Positions 48,301 through 60,177 of a stretch of 64,000 nt of DNA are shown here, piece by piece. The DNA is taken from assembly GCF_036884655.1 (NCBI RefSeq), contig NC_088344.1:37918501-37982500 (forward strand), written 5' to 3'. Both the position numbers and the translations under genes were made by a program. A model generated the notes under the pieces. That model saw only the letters and a list, made by a program, of their open reading frames with translations. It searched no databases and was not told where the DNA came from. Numbering within the stretch: position 1 is the first letter of the stretch; each line of letters starts with the position of its first letter. The stretch is from Musa acuminata AAA Group (Eukaryota; Streptophyta; Magnoliopsida; Zingiberales; Musaceae).

Positions 48301-51300
48301 AGATTGCGCCCTCTTCCTGTGGAAATGCTTAAGTAGAGTTCAAAGTCTATCTTGTTATACAATCTTTGATATAGTCTATGGTTGAGTCCAAATTTCTGTT
48401 TGTGTCATGAGATGGCATCAGCACCACCATTATGTTCTGAATGTAGTTGCTTCTTGTAGGTATGCCAGAGAAGATACACATTACCTGTTTTATATATATG
48501 ACCAAATGAAATCAATGTTGCTAGCCGCATCCTCGAATGAAAATGATCTTCTGTTGGAGGTGAATCTTTTATGATTGGTTGTTTTTCGTACATGTGGATA
48601 GTTATTTGATTTGTCATGAATCTGAACCTAAAAGTTTCTGTTTCTTTCTGGACTTCATTATCTTTCCTGTCCTATACTACATTTATGATAACATGACCTT
48701 CGCTGTTGTCTATTCCATTTATTGTACTTTCTACTGAGTTTACATAAAAATTCTTTTTGTTTTTAATTGCTCTTTTAGTAACTTTATGTGTGTGCATGTG
48801 TAATTCCTTGCAGGTCTACAAGCGCAGCAGTGAAATCTGCATGCAACTTTATGAGAAAGAGATCTTTACAGATACATCATTTCTCCACATTTACGGGTTG
48901 ACAATAGAATTTCCAAATTTATTGTTGTTATTTAGTTTTTCTACCATTTAGTCTTGAGAATTCTATCTTCTGACTGTGTTCTTTACAATTAAATTAACAG
49001 GTTATCAGATGCTGATTTAAATTCAAAGCAGCTTGCAGTTGCTGCTGTAAGTATGTTGCCTGCTACATTTGCGTAACACTTATCTTGAAATTGACAATTG
49101 ACATAGTTTTGGAGGATGGAGCAGTGCATGGACTGCTTTACGTACCGACAAAACATCAGGAATGTTGGACTGTTTGTCCAAGTAACTCATCATTTCCTGC
49201 AGAGACTGAATGTTATGTTCTTGATATTTGTCATCCAATATTTTGTCGGAGAAATGACACAGAAATTAAATGCTTCCCTATGCTTGTAGCTAGCTATTCT
49301 TGAACTAAAGTGTAAATGTTCTTTTGGTATGAGAGACATTGACAAAAATAGACTCATTAATTCTAAGATTTTTTGGATATGAGACCCATTCCTATGCAAG
49401 AAATTAAAGTTGATGCTTTTTTGGAAATCCTAGCATTCATAGTACATTCGACCATTCTTTTTGGATGAGTTAGCGACTGCCATGCATCTATGACAGGGTC
49501 TTTGTCAATGGAGAGATAATCTTGCACGTGCAGAGGATGAGAGTACTGGGTACATATTACCAAACAAAACTCTGCTTGAGATTGGTAATTTTTCACACCT
49601 TTTTTTAGTTAATATCAGATATTCCAGTGGGCGGCTTATGTAACTTGAATTAATGTTTTTTGATTGAAAAGCAAGGCAGATGCCTGTTACTTCTGGAAAG
49701 TTGCAGCGGCTGGTAAAATCAAAGCACCCATTTGTTGAGCGCCATCTCAACTCTGTCATTGGCATCATTAAGAGCTCGATTGCCAATTCTTCTGCTTTTG
49801 AAGGCATTACAGAACAACTAAAGGAGGGGCGGCTGGAGTCGGTGAGTCATGAACATTCTATGGATGTAGAATTCTTTAGTTTCAATAATTGAATGTTGGG
49901 ATGATTTTGCATAGACTCAGTTGCTCGTGTCTGCAGAATTCAGAAGAAGGTGATTGCAACACTGGATCAGTTCCAGCTACTGACAACCCCATGGGACATG
50001 TTGAACATGTTGGAAACCATCCTATGACTGCCACTGTTGAAAATTCTGAAAATGCTGGAAACCATCCTATGACTGTCACTGTTGGAACTGTTAAAACTTT
50101 TGGACATGTTCGGGTTGCTCAAGACGACTGTCTAAAACAAGCATATAGAGACAACCTGAGTAACATCTCTTCAGCTGCCATAGTCGAGCAAGAAAATAAC
50201 TTCAAAGTGATGCCATCATCTGAAATTGGGCACTCGTTCTTGCATTCTGGCATAACTAAAAGAGTTGAGAAGGAAATGATGGACAACAGGAACACTAATT
50301 ACCTGCAATCAAGAGAGGTGTATATTCTTCTGCTGTTTTTTCCCCTTGTCAGTTGATTGATTTATTAGTGATCGTCTTTGTAGGGTGGGATTGCCTCTGT
50401 CCAACTGCAGAAAAAATCCAGTTGTGCTTTTGGAGCTTTATTTGGAAATTCATCTTCTAGGAAAAAGCCCACCCTGGATAAAGTGGGTCTTGCTGGCCAG
50501 GTAATTAAGCTCCTGTATAACAAATCTATTATGTTCTTTACCTGAAGTAGATGTCATTTACTGTTCACATTAGTTTGTGAGATGCCTAATAATTTAGCAA
50601 TGCAGTTCATTACCTAGATAAAGTGGGTCTTCCTGACCAGGTAATTAAGCTCCTGTATAACAATTCTATTATGTTCTTTAACTGAAGTAGGTGTTATTTA
50701 CTGTTTACATCAGTTTGTGAGATACATAATAATTTAGCATCTCAGTTCATTATGGTTTTTCTTACAATTTGCACAGTTGAAAAATTGTAGTTAGTTGGAG
50801 ATCATTCTACTGAATCATTATGGGTATATCACATCTACAAGGACTAACCATCTGACTAACTCAATAAGAGTTTGATGCGATAAGATCTGGAAGATTTTTT
50901 ACATAGCAAGTTCAGGCTAGTGGAAAAATAATGTGATTAAACGTTTTGTCCCCTGCAGATTTTGAACCATAGTTATCAGGAAAACGAAACCTGATTTTCA
51001 GTCAACCTTGCATTTCCCAGAAAGCAAATTTGAAAATAAATTTCTCTTTTCGAGTTCTTGTGAGATACTTGTCCAGACCAATTTATAATGGAATTACCAC
51101 ATGAAGTTATGCACTCTACATGTCAGAAATGCTTCTCATACGCATCAAGTTGTGTTACTGAGAAAATAATTATAGTGATAAAGTGAAATATTTATCCTGG
51201 CTGCTGCTGTGTCCTTTTAGTCAATCCTGGTATCTATAATATGGAATCTCGTTTTCTCGTAATATAGATTTTTCTTTTATAGTTAAGTCTTGGAAAGGCT

Positions 51301-52195
51301 GTTGCTGTGTCTCTTATGCATTAAGTAGATTCCATTCTTGGGTTCTACATGCTTTTGACATTTTGCATGACTGGAGCAAATTATCCTTCAACGTTTTCCA
51401 GCCTGATGGCTGAAAGTAACTGTCACTACTGCATTATTGTGGTCCTCCGTTGTTCAGGATTGTCAGTTAAGCTATTTGTAACTTTGACCTGTTATGTCAT
51501 ACAAACTGCTGGTCCTTGATTTACTTTCTTTTTATCAGAATAAGAATGTGAACAAAGTGGAGCAGATTAAATCCACTGTAGCTCTCCCTTTCTATCATTT
51601 TCCTGGTGGAGAAAAGACTTCAGAACTGCACGTTAAGGAGGTTATCTTTTGCCCCGTAGCAGAAACTTTGCAGCAACATCCTGCTGATTTAGCCAAATTG
51701 GAGGAGGTCATACCACTTGATAGAGGAAGCCACGAGCAATCACCCTGTGACAGTCCAATGACAGATGATGGGACAAAGGAAAGTGATAATTCCCATCATC
51801 CTGAAATTGGCAGTGATCTTGATCTTCAGCCAGAATCTCTTGCAAGTGATGAGCCAATGTCACCATCAGACCTTACCTCCAGTTTTGAGAAGTGCTTTCA
51901 ATCGATTAACGAGAGGAGGAACTGCCAACGGAACCAGAAATCATTTCAGAAGCCGGAGATTAACTTCAATTTGAAGCCATTTAACTATGCTGCCGCCAGG
52001 AAAAATGTTAAGTTTGATGATGATGGGGATGATGAAACCAAAACTGAAGATCGCATTAAGACTTCACCAGACTCCAGGCAGATGCACAGAGCATCAGGTC
52101 AGGCACAAGGTGATGAGAGATCGAGAGGGTCTCAGCAAGCTCGACGGCGTCAAGCTTTTCCTCCTTCGGGCAACAGAAGCACGACCTACCATTGA
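42356..52195 (+). CDS. RRP6L2: RRP6-like nuclear exosome 3'-5' exoribonuclease (952 aa)
   Basis: Fourteen coding exons: 42356-43042, 45056-45211, 47161-47319, 47417-47500, 48064-48143, 48282-48332, 48460-48559, 48814-48896, 49001-49046, 49497-49584, 49672-49841, 49937-50317, 50384-50500 and 51539-52195. They sum to 2859 nt in frame. The N-terminal region matches the PMC2NT/Rrp6 N-terminus. The DEDDy exonuclease has DLE at 283-285 (Asp283, Glu285), [14 protein letters not shown] near 337-350, and YARED with Tyr407 and Asp411, so all catalytic residues are present. An HRDC domain lies at about 482-560. The long, low-complexity C-terminal extension (about 569-952) fits the nucleolar RRP6L2 type, which processes and degrades rRNA precursors and other nuclear RNA with the exosome. 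The choice of L2 over L1 rests on length only. The leader has an uORF and a telo-box. Confidence 0.92.
43311..43514. repeat. 100-bp tandem duplication in RRP6-like intron 1
   Basis: Two copies at a constant 100-base offset, marked by TGGGATTGTAARTAGTAAAG at 43331 and 43431 and by TTTAATTCAGTTTAATTTAT in each. They lie just before the LINE remnant. Confidence 0.88.
43600..44720 (+). pseudogene. Decayed RTE-type LINE reverse transcriptase in RRP6-like intron 1
   Basis: Conceptual translation in shifting frames follows the order of a plant RTE-like LINE polymerase. A segment near 43760 resembles the LEKAYDRVPR region (DLENVYDSP). One near 43960-44035 resembles the catalytic region ([11 protein letters not shown], then WCMLPAND at the position of the usual FADD). 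Further segments recall the C-terminal part ([29 protein letters not shown]). Stops and frameshifts are frequent and the catalytic FADD box is lost, so it is dead. It lies in the same orientation as the host gene. Confidence 0.75.
50012..50101 (+). repeat. 45-bp in-frame tandem repeat in the RRP6-like C-terminal region
   Basis: Two units of 15 codons share GNHPMTxTV and are encoded by nearly identical DNA beginning at 50012 and 50057. The repeat lies in the low-complexity part of exon 12, outside the nuclease and HRDC domains. Confidence 0.85.
50472..50751 (+). repeat. 140-bp tandem duplication covering the end of RRP6-like exon 13 and its donor
   Basis: Units 50472-50611 and 50612-50751 are about 90% identical. 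The first contains the last codons of exon 13 and its GTAATTAAGC donor. The second repeats both inside the intron (donor at about 50641). The copied exon tail stays readable (LDKVGLPDQ against LDKVGLAGQ) but has lost an upstream acceptor. Confidence 0.9.
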
Positions 52196-52199
52196 TGCT

Positions 52200-53215
52200 T
52201 TTATATACCTTATTATGCTTTCTGTTCCCTGTAAACTGCTGTGCTGCTGAGAAAATGAAACAATTAACTGCGATTATGATCTGGCTGAAAAATCGTTTTC
52301 AAATCAATTCGGAACCAAGGGAATTTAAATCACTGGCTTGGTTTTAACTTTCAGAAGCAGTTTTATGTATGAAAGGCCATTAGCTTTTCAATTAAAATGA
52401 TAAAAAACGAGATCTAATCATAAGATCTTGTCGTAGTATCGGCAAAGACAAGTTTGTGTAATTTTTTGCTTCAAGATAAATGGAGTCCTACCAAGATTTA
52501 CTTCCCCATCAACGATAAAGAAGAGTATCAGGATAAAGAAGAGTATCAGGCAAAATTCTCTCTCCCTCTCTCTCTCTCTCTCTCTTTCTTTCTCTCTTTC
52601 TAGCGATGAATACCTTTTTTTAGCAAATAATAAGTAATTAATACGAAATTTGATTCAAAAACCTTGTGATGTTCATCCATATGTATATTTTTTAATTATT
52701 CTATAATTTTTCCAAACAATAAGTGGTGAATGAAATATTTAGTTTATAAAGTTTACTTGAGTTATCCAACGCCCCTAAAAAAATTTTATGATGAGGATTA
52801 TAATTTATTTAGTACGTTTACCGATAAAACAATCTATCATCAATCGAATAAGAGGACAAAACTTATGCATTAGACAACACAATCAAATATTCAATATAAA
52901 AAAGTATAAAAATTATGCAAAAAGTGAAAATGTGTGAAATTATATAATATGAAAATTTATAGGCATCATAATAAATAGTATGAGAAGATAATTATAAACT
53001 TATGACCAATTGAATTAAAAAAATTAATAATAATAAGAATAATAATAATAGTCTCCTGTTTGCCTGTTTTTGTAATAGTTTTCAAGAATGAATCATTGAG
53101 TGTTTCTTATGACTAAAATTATGATCATAGCTTTTTTTTATTTAATCTTCTTATTTGGAAGAACAAGTAAGTGTTAAATAAATATCATATTTATGAATAA
53201 TTAATTTTCCTTTTT
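52200..53215. other. Spacer between RRP6-like and BPM genes
   Basis: It holds the 3'UTR of the RRP6-like gene, a (CT)n-rich run at about 52557-52600 and AT-rich DNA with short AAT repeats near 53022-53050. I see no exon. Confidence 0.65.
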
Positions 53216-53217
53216 TG

Positions 53218-53296
53218 AATATATATACATATATAAATTCATATATATGTATATATATATACATATATATGTATACAAATACATATATATAATATG

Positions 53297-53391
<95 letters not shown>
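53218..53391. repeat. Long (TA)n microsatellite directly upstream of BPM
   Basis: A degenerate TA/CA-rich stretch runs to 53309 and a pure TA run of about 40 units follows, to 53391. It ends about 190 bases before the BPM start codon, where a core promoter would be expected. Tyr/Ile-rich open frames across it are artefacts of the repeat. Confidence 0.95.
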
Positions 53392-53393
<2 letters not shown>

Positions 53394-53557
53394 TTGGTTC
53401 GACGGATTCAAAACCGAGATCAGCCCTAAACCCCAATTCTTCCCAACCAATTGATTCCCTCGTCGGCAATCTGCGCCGAGACGCAAATCCCGATCGATTT
53501 CGCCGCTATCGCTCCCCGTTCTTCACCGCCGCCACGGAACCCCTCTCTAGCCTTTCG

Positions 53558-53584
53558 ATGAGAAGGAGCTGCCGTGGCCGATGA
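53558..53584 (+). CDS. Eight-codon upstream ORF overlapping the BPM start codon
   Basis: ATG at 53558 opens MRRSCRGR and stops at TGA 53582-53584. That stop overlaps the main start codon (53581-53583) as ATGA. This arrangement could allow reinitiation at the main frame or reduce its translation. It assumes the transcript starts upstream of 53558. Confidence 0.5.
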   Translation: MRRSCRGR

Positions 53585-56500
53585 CTCCGGAGAAGCAAAT
53601 GGCAGCCTCGCCGACAATCTCCCGGTCGGTGACGGAGACCGTGAACGGGTCTCACAAGTTCGTGATCAAGGGGTACTCCCTCGCTAAGGGCATCGGTGTC
53701 GGGAAGCACATCGCCAGTGATACCTTCACCGTCGGAGGGTTCCAGTGGGCGATCTACTTCTATCCCGACGGGAAGAACCCCGAGGACAACTCCGCTTACG
53801 TGTCCGTGTTCATCGCCCTCGCCAGTGAGGGGACGGACGTGAGGGCGCTCTTCGAGCTGACACTTGTGGATCAGAGTGGCAAGGGGAAACACAAGGTTCA
53901 CAGCCACTTCGATCGATCTCTTGAGAGCGGGCCTTACACCCTCAAGTACCGCGGTAGCATGTGGTAACGATTGCGCCTAGTTTTCGCTGTTCTTTGTCTT
54001 CCTCACCAGAAGCAGTTGGCTTTCTAAGTTTTATTGATATCTTGACTGCTGGTTCTGTCCCAGGAACATGTACAAATAAGTAGATTTTGTGAGCTTTCTA
54101 CTTTCCAAGGCTGTCTTCTTAATTTGGTGTGGTTAGTTGCATTCAGATCTTTTTCTTTGAAATTTGCCTGGAGTGTGAGTTTATTAGTTCTTGCTAAACT
54201 ATTTTGGCATCGAACTTTTTCATGTATTGATAACAGCATACTCTCTTTCATGTAAGCTTGCAGGATTTATTATGTGTTCACATAAATTTGATTGCATGAC
54301 CATCAGCTCTGATTGAACTTCTTAGGTTTTATTTTGAGGCATATTGCATTGCTTATTATTGAGACCTTTTTATTATACAGTCTAAAATTTGATTAGGTTG
54401 CATCTTATGCTTTGGATGGGTATTCAGGATTAACTCAATTTAGTTGGATCAAGTATGATGTAGATGTGGGGATGTAAAAGAATTTTTTTAGTGGGGCTTA
54501 GTTTTGGCCCTAAAGATAGCTTAACGAGCATAAAGCCCTTGTCTGTGGAGAGAAGAGAGAGTCACTTTGCCTATTATCTTCTGATATCTTTCTCTGGTCA
54601 AAGAAGGATTATCCATGTTGTTTGCCTTGTCATGTGGAATTTGGTTTTTCAAATCTTATTAAAGAGTAAGAATATGGTTTCCTGTACCTATTATGGATGC
54701 TGTCTTCATTTTACTATTTTCAGTTGGTCAGGTTGTGGCAACATGGCTGTCTCAAAGTTAGTTTTGGGATGGTTTTTATTGTTGTTTTTACATGTATTTA
54801 TAATTATATCCTGTTAAATGCATGCATGATATAGTTTTGCATCTTTTAATTCATCAGGGGTTATAAACGCTTCTTCAGACGAACGGCTCTTGAAACATCA
54901 GATTACCTTAAGGATGACTGCTTGAAGATTAATTGTACTGTGGGGGTTGTTGTGTCTGTTGTCGACTCACCCAGATTACATCACATACAAGTTCCAGAGT
55001 CTGATTTTGGAATGCATTTTGGTGTGATTCTGGATGAACAGGAAGGTTCAGACGTTGTTTTTGATGTTGCTGGAGAAAAATTTCATGCCCATAAGTTGGT
55101 GCTGGCTGCCCGATCCCCAATATTTCACACACAGTTTTTTGATGGTTTAGATGGTGAAAGTAATGAGATCATTGTTACAGATATGGAACCAGCAGTTTTT
55201 AAGGTGTGGATACATTTTTGTTCCCCTTCGTTTAATTTTTAGTATTTTTTGTTAAGTGCAGCTAAATCCTTATGAGTTGGTCTATTTATGTTCACATATC
55301 ACTTTTTTATCTCCTCCCAAGTAGGCAATCCTACATTTCATCTACAGAGACACTCTAGTAGACGATGATATGCTTGCTACACCAAACCTTCCTGAATCTT
55401 CTATCTCAGACACACTGGTTGCAAAACTGTTAGCTGCAGCTGACAGATATAGTTTGGGAAGGCTTCGACTTCTCTGTGAGGCTCATTTATGCAGGGAAAT
55501 ATCTGTGAACTCAGTTGCCAGCACTCTTGCATTGGCTGATCGTTGTCATGCTATTGAACTAAAAGCTGCTTGTCTTAAATTTGTTGCAGAAAATCTTTCA
55601 GGTATTTTACTTCCAACAAGTTATGTCTTTTATCTATACTGCTATCATATGTTTTTTTCAGCAATCCTTCTTGCCTATGAATTATTCCCAATTATTTCTA
55701 TGTTGAAGGCTTAAGTTGTACATTTAATTTTGGAAATGTGATGTATAGTTATGAATTTTTTTGGGAAGTGAAGAATTAGAGGTATTTTTAATTCGGATAC
55801 TTTATTGTGGAAGAGATAAGCACCAGTATGTGAGGACAGTAAATACTTGATACAATTAGATTTGTCATTATCTGCAAATTTATCTCGAGGATCAACAACC
55901 ATGTATAAAAATCCCTATTTTGAGTCACCTGGCAGAACAAGAGGCTTAAATATTTAATAGTTTTGTATATGAAAGTCCAGATATCCATATCTGTACAGTT
56001 AAATGTTTAATGTACAAGATTTTGGTCTCGACTTTCCATTTGTGAGTGCATAATAACGCTCGGCTAATGAAGCGTTCTCTATGAAAATCTTATCCGACTA
56101 GGTTCTGAGAGAATAAAGTGACTTTGCACATTTTCTTATGTCAAAATCCATGGTAAATCTTAGACTTTAGGTTTAGCATAGGTAAGTGACAATTTTGCAT
56201 TATCATAAAACTGGTCAAACTATTTGCCTTAAACTTTTTATATGGTCTAGTTGGAGATATTTTTTTCCTACTAATATCTTTTGGTATTCAATTGCTTTGC
56301 TTTGGATGCCTTTAAGTGACATTAAATTATTCTTAAAGTTTATGAACAGTTTCATGTTTTATTTTCTTTTGTTCATAGCTAGAAGTTCCTGAATACTTTG
56401 CTCACATTAGTTGGGTTGGAATTTATCTAATATGAACACCATATACAATCTTTTTCCAGTAACTAATGTTGCAGCCTGCTTAAAGTTCGGCACTCTGATC

Positions 56501-58204
56501 GTCATTAAATTGCTGCTTCATTTTAATATTAGTAGTATTAATATTCTGTAAATGAATCTTACTGTCATTTCAATTAATTGCAATTATGAATGTTTTTTAT
56601 TCACTTTAAGTGAGCGACTTAGATGAACCTTGGTTCTCAGTATGAAGTAATATAAACTTTCTAAGAAGGAATGTTGTGTCCTACTGGAAGTATGCATCCA
56701 AATTATAGCCCATTATTTTTCCATAAACTGTAGTTGTTCAAAATGTCTTGGGCACTAATGTGGCACTTCCAATTAAATTATTCCTACTGGCAATAGAATT
56801 CTGATATAGCATCCTTGTGCTCTGACAATTATTGAGTTGAGTAAGATCGGAATCCATCTAACAAGTGTGTGTCTAGTGACTCAGAATCAGTTCTGGCATG
56901 TGGATTGTAATTGTCAGACAAATGCCAGTTGCCTCGAGTCCTTCCAAGGGTGGCCCATGTGTGCTTCTTAATCTGAAAGTTATACTTTCTATTCTACACT
57001 TGTGACCTGAAGGATCAGGAGTTAAGAAAATCTCTGTGGTGATTAGCTGATGTCAGATTGGATGAACAAAATTGTAGAACCCGACAGTGAGTGTGGAGTC
57101 CTGGCCGAGTTCAAAAGCTTGGATTTGCTTTTAAGACTAAAATATTCTTATTTTGAAATATGTTTACCATTTTTATCTAGTTTCCTTCATGGGAAAATCT
57201 GTGTAAAGAAACATGTAGTTATAGTTGCATGCAAGTCCTAGTGAGAAAGAAATGATGACCATTGTATTTAAATGAATAATGTAGTTTTTTAGATTCCAAT
57301 CGGGAGTATAAATTTGTGTGGAGCAGGCCCAAGTGTTGAAAGGAATCAAACATCATGACCATTGTATTTTGCTTAAAAACAGGACCTCATCCAGAAGATT
57401 TTTATGGCTTAGGAACTAAAGATAATAAACCCAGGCAGAAAAGTACTCAGACCTTAGATTGATATCATAACCCATGAAAGAGTTTATGGTTGCAATGAGC
57501 TATGCTGTTAGTATAGTGTTTTTGGATGTCTCAGAATATCTGGGAGCTTCTTGTTGCATGATCTTGATAGATACGAGTGTTGCTCTCGTTCTTGGTGTAG
57601 ACAAGTTTACATGATGTACACCCCAAAAAAAGAGGAAACTCGAGAGCCAAAAATGGAACTCTATGTTGTAATATGCACCAAGCTACTGGCAATGAAACAT
57701 TGGGCTATGAGCTCCCTGTTTGTTGCTTATTACTTGGATCTTGCTTCTGCAGTTTGGTTTAAGATGTTCCTGTACTTAGCTTGTTATCAAAGTAAATTGT
57801 TAACCAAGTATTCATTAAATCCTTTCCAAGCACCTTGAAAATTTTTGATCTTTCAATTTGTGTTGTCCATCTTTTACTATGATTTTATTGATTGTTCTAG
57901 ATAGTTCATTCGGGAATCATTTCGGTGCAAAAGTTGCGTGGATAATTTCTCTTGTTTCGGTTTCCAAGAATTCCGCAGCCTCATTGAGTAACTCTCATTC
58001 GTACATGCAGCTGTGATGCGCTCGAGTGGATTCGAGTACCTTAAGGACCATTGTCCGTCACTGCAGTCAGAACTTTTGAAAATAATTGCAGGCTGCGATG
58101 AGGACTGCAGCAGTGGTGGGAATAACAGGAGCGTGTGGGCCGAGCTTTCGGATGGTGAGGATTCCAATGGCCGTAGGGTAAGACCTCGGACCGATACTGG
58201 ATAA
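53581..58204 (+). CDS. BPM: BPM-type MATH-BTB protein, CUL3 E3 ligase adaptor (399 aa)
   Basis: Four exons, 53581-53963, 54858-55203, 55325-55601 and 58011-58204, sum to 1200 nt in frame. The MATH domain spans about 18-150 ([24 protein letters not shown] at its start, WGYKRFFRR across the first junction). The BTB/POZ domain spans about 188-300 ([20 protein letters not shown]). A helical BACK-like segment follows ([28 protein letters not shown]). The C-terminus, in a separate exon after a 2.4-kb intron, ends in a basic stretch (GRRVRPRTD). Length and exon plan match plant BPM proteins. These bind transcription factors through MATH and CUL3 through BTB, leading to ubiquitination. The specific target is unknown. 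The leader has an overlapping uORF, and a long (TA)n repeat lies upstream. Confidence 0.95.
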
Positions 58205-58209
58205 AACCA

Positions 58210-60170
58210 ACTTCTGATATGTACGAATGACAATAAAATGTGTCTAGGAAACAGAACAGGAAAAACATCCCTGCTGTATCTTTACCTGATGTTTGTTCAC
58301 CGGTGATAGTATAGTTGCATGAATTGTAGGTCTATTAAAGGCTTGAGAGTTGTAAAGATGAAACTTGCACTAGTGGATTATGGAACAAGGAGGCTCCCTC
58401 TCTTTTCTGACATGATTCAAGGTACTAAAATAGACTTTAGCGTACATTGCAGCTATGTTCTTTGTATGTTTTCTTTTCCGGCATGAATGTCTATGACTTG
58501 GAATTCTATGTGACCAGACTCTCTCTGTTTGAAACTAGCTGATCCTGACCCGAAGATGCTTCGAGGTTCACATGAAACAGCAATATGAGGCCATGACTAC
58601 AGTGGCCTCAATATGAGGCCATTTGTACACTGCACCAGACAATGGTTGAATCATGTAGTTAGTTGCATAAGAAGATACCAAAAGAATTTTTTATAGAATG
58701 ATCTTCTTTTGGTTGTTGTTATTACTGTTGTTGAATGTCTCCCTCAGGATCCAGGAAACTGCCGCTTCGTAATCTAGAGGGGATTCGTACAATTTTTTTG
58801 TCATCTGTTACAGTATCTGAGGATCTAAATCGAGGATCACCAAATCTTGTTCCGGTTCGATTGATGCTAAACTGGATGAGAATAATACGACAAGTTCTTC
58901 GACATAGCAGCGTTTTTGGCGCAGAAAAGTACAGGATGAGAATAATATCAACAGCTGCATCTTCTTCGGGACGGTGGTCGAGAACAAGTTCGGAACAGCA
59001 CGACGAGACGACAGGACAACTCAAAATGATCAAATGCAGAGAAGGAACGTACCACAGGACTACGAAATATCTTGAGTGGCGAGGCATATGCATCAGCGTC
59101 GCATAGCTCTACCTCCTCTTCTTCCTCCGACATCGTTCTGCATCTATGTTGGCCTTAGAGGAAGAAAAAGAGGTAGGTGAGGTATATGTGTTGTCGATGA
59201 TGAGGAGGGAGGATTGATGATGAGGAGGGAGGAAGAGGAGGCAGAAATAGTGCAGCATCGACGTAGATGTCTGATTTGCCTCCTCTTTCTCATCCCTCCT
59301 AATCGTCAATGATGTAGATGCCTCACCTGTCTCCTCTTCATCCTTCAGCACTGACGTAAATACAAAGCGGCACCGGAGGAGGAAGAGGAGGCAGAGTAGT
59401 GTTGCACCAACGTTGATGCCTCACCTTCTTCCACCTCCAATGCTGACACAGATGCAGAGTGACATTGGAGGAGAAAGAGGAGGTAGAGCAGTGTGGTGTT
59501 CACCTTCGTCCGCTACCTCCTCTAGTGATGTAGAGCGGTGCCAAAGGAGGAAGAGAACACAGAGCGATGCAAGGCCAACGCAAATGTCTCACTTGCCTTT
59601 TCTTCCTCTTTTGGTGTCGATGTAGATGCAGAACCACGCTAAAGGTTGAAGAGGAGGGAGAATGGTGCGATGTCAACATAGATGCCTCACCTCCCCTCTC
59701 TTCCTTCTCCGACACTGACACAGATGTAGAGCGACATCAAAGGAGGAAGAGGAGGTAGAGTGGTGTGATGCTCAACTCTCGTCTTCCTTCTTCGGCACCA
59801 ATGTAGATGCCTCACATGCCTCCTCTTCCTCCTTCGGTGTCGACCTAGATGCCTCACCACTGTCTCCTCTTCCTCCTTGTCATTAATGTTCGGGTTGGGA
59901 CCGACAAGATACCATCACGTTGCTCTTCTCAACTACCACCATAACAGCCACTTATAGCGTTGTCGTCCATCACCACGATTAAAATTATCTTTTTGTCTAT
60001 CGTTTTCGTATCATTCATGCACGTGCTATATCTTCCGTCCATAAAATCGACACGTTATGATAAATATTTTTTATTTCTATAATTATAAAGATTTTAATAT
60101 ATTTTTTTAAATGCTAAAAAAAAATCTAATTACAATATGATAGTATATAATTAGTCTCAATTTTAACCTT
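58210..60170. other. Region downstream of BPM, rich in degenerate repeats
   Basis: The BPM 3'UTR, then about 59100-59900 of degenerate repeats described separately, then AT-rich DNA. Short open frames at 58735-59106 on both strands lack recognisable similarity. Confidence 0.6.
59150..59880. repeat. Degenerate minisatellite with inverted GAGGAAGAGGAGG/CCTCCTCTTCCTCC blocks
   Basis: Blocks of CCTCCTCTTCCTCC followed by GGTGTCGA-like and TAGATGCCTCAC sequence alternate with their complements (CACCGGAGGAGGAAGAGG). ATGYCTCAC occurs at 59318, 59416, 59584, 59682, 59807 and 59849. Two spacings are exactly 98, the others vary. The open frames across it are therefore repeat artefacts. Confidence 0.7.
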
Positions 60171-60177
60171 CTTTTAA

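Noticed and set aside
53151..53584. Tyr/Ile repeat proteins on both strands
   Set aside because: Direct translation of the (TA)n microsatellite.
59109..59758. Several 60-80 codon frames on both strands
   Set aside because: Produced by the purine/pyrimidine minisatellite at 59150-59880.
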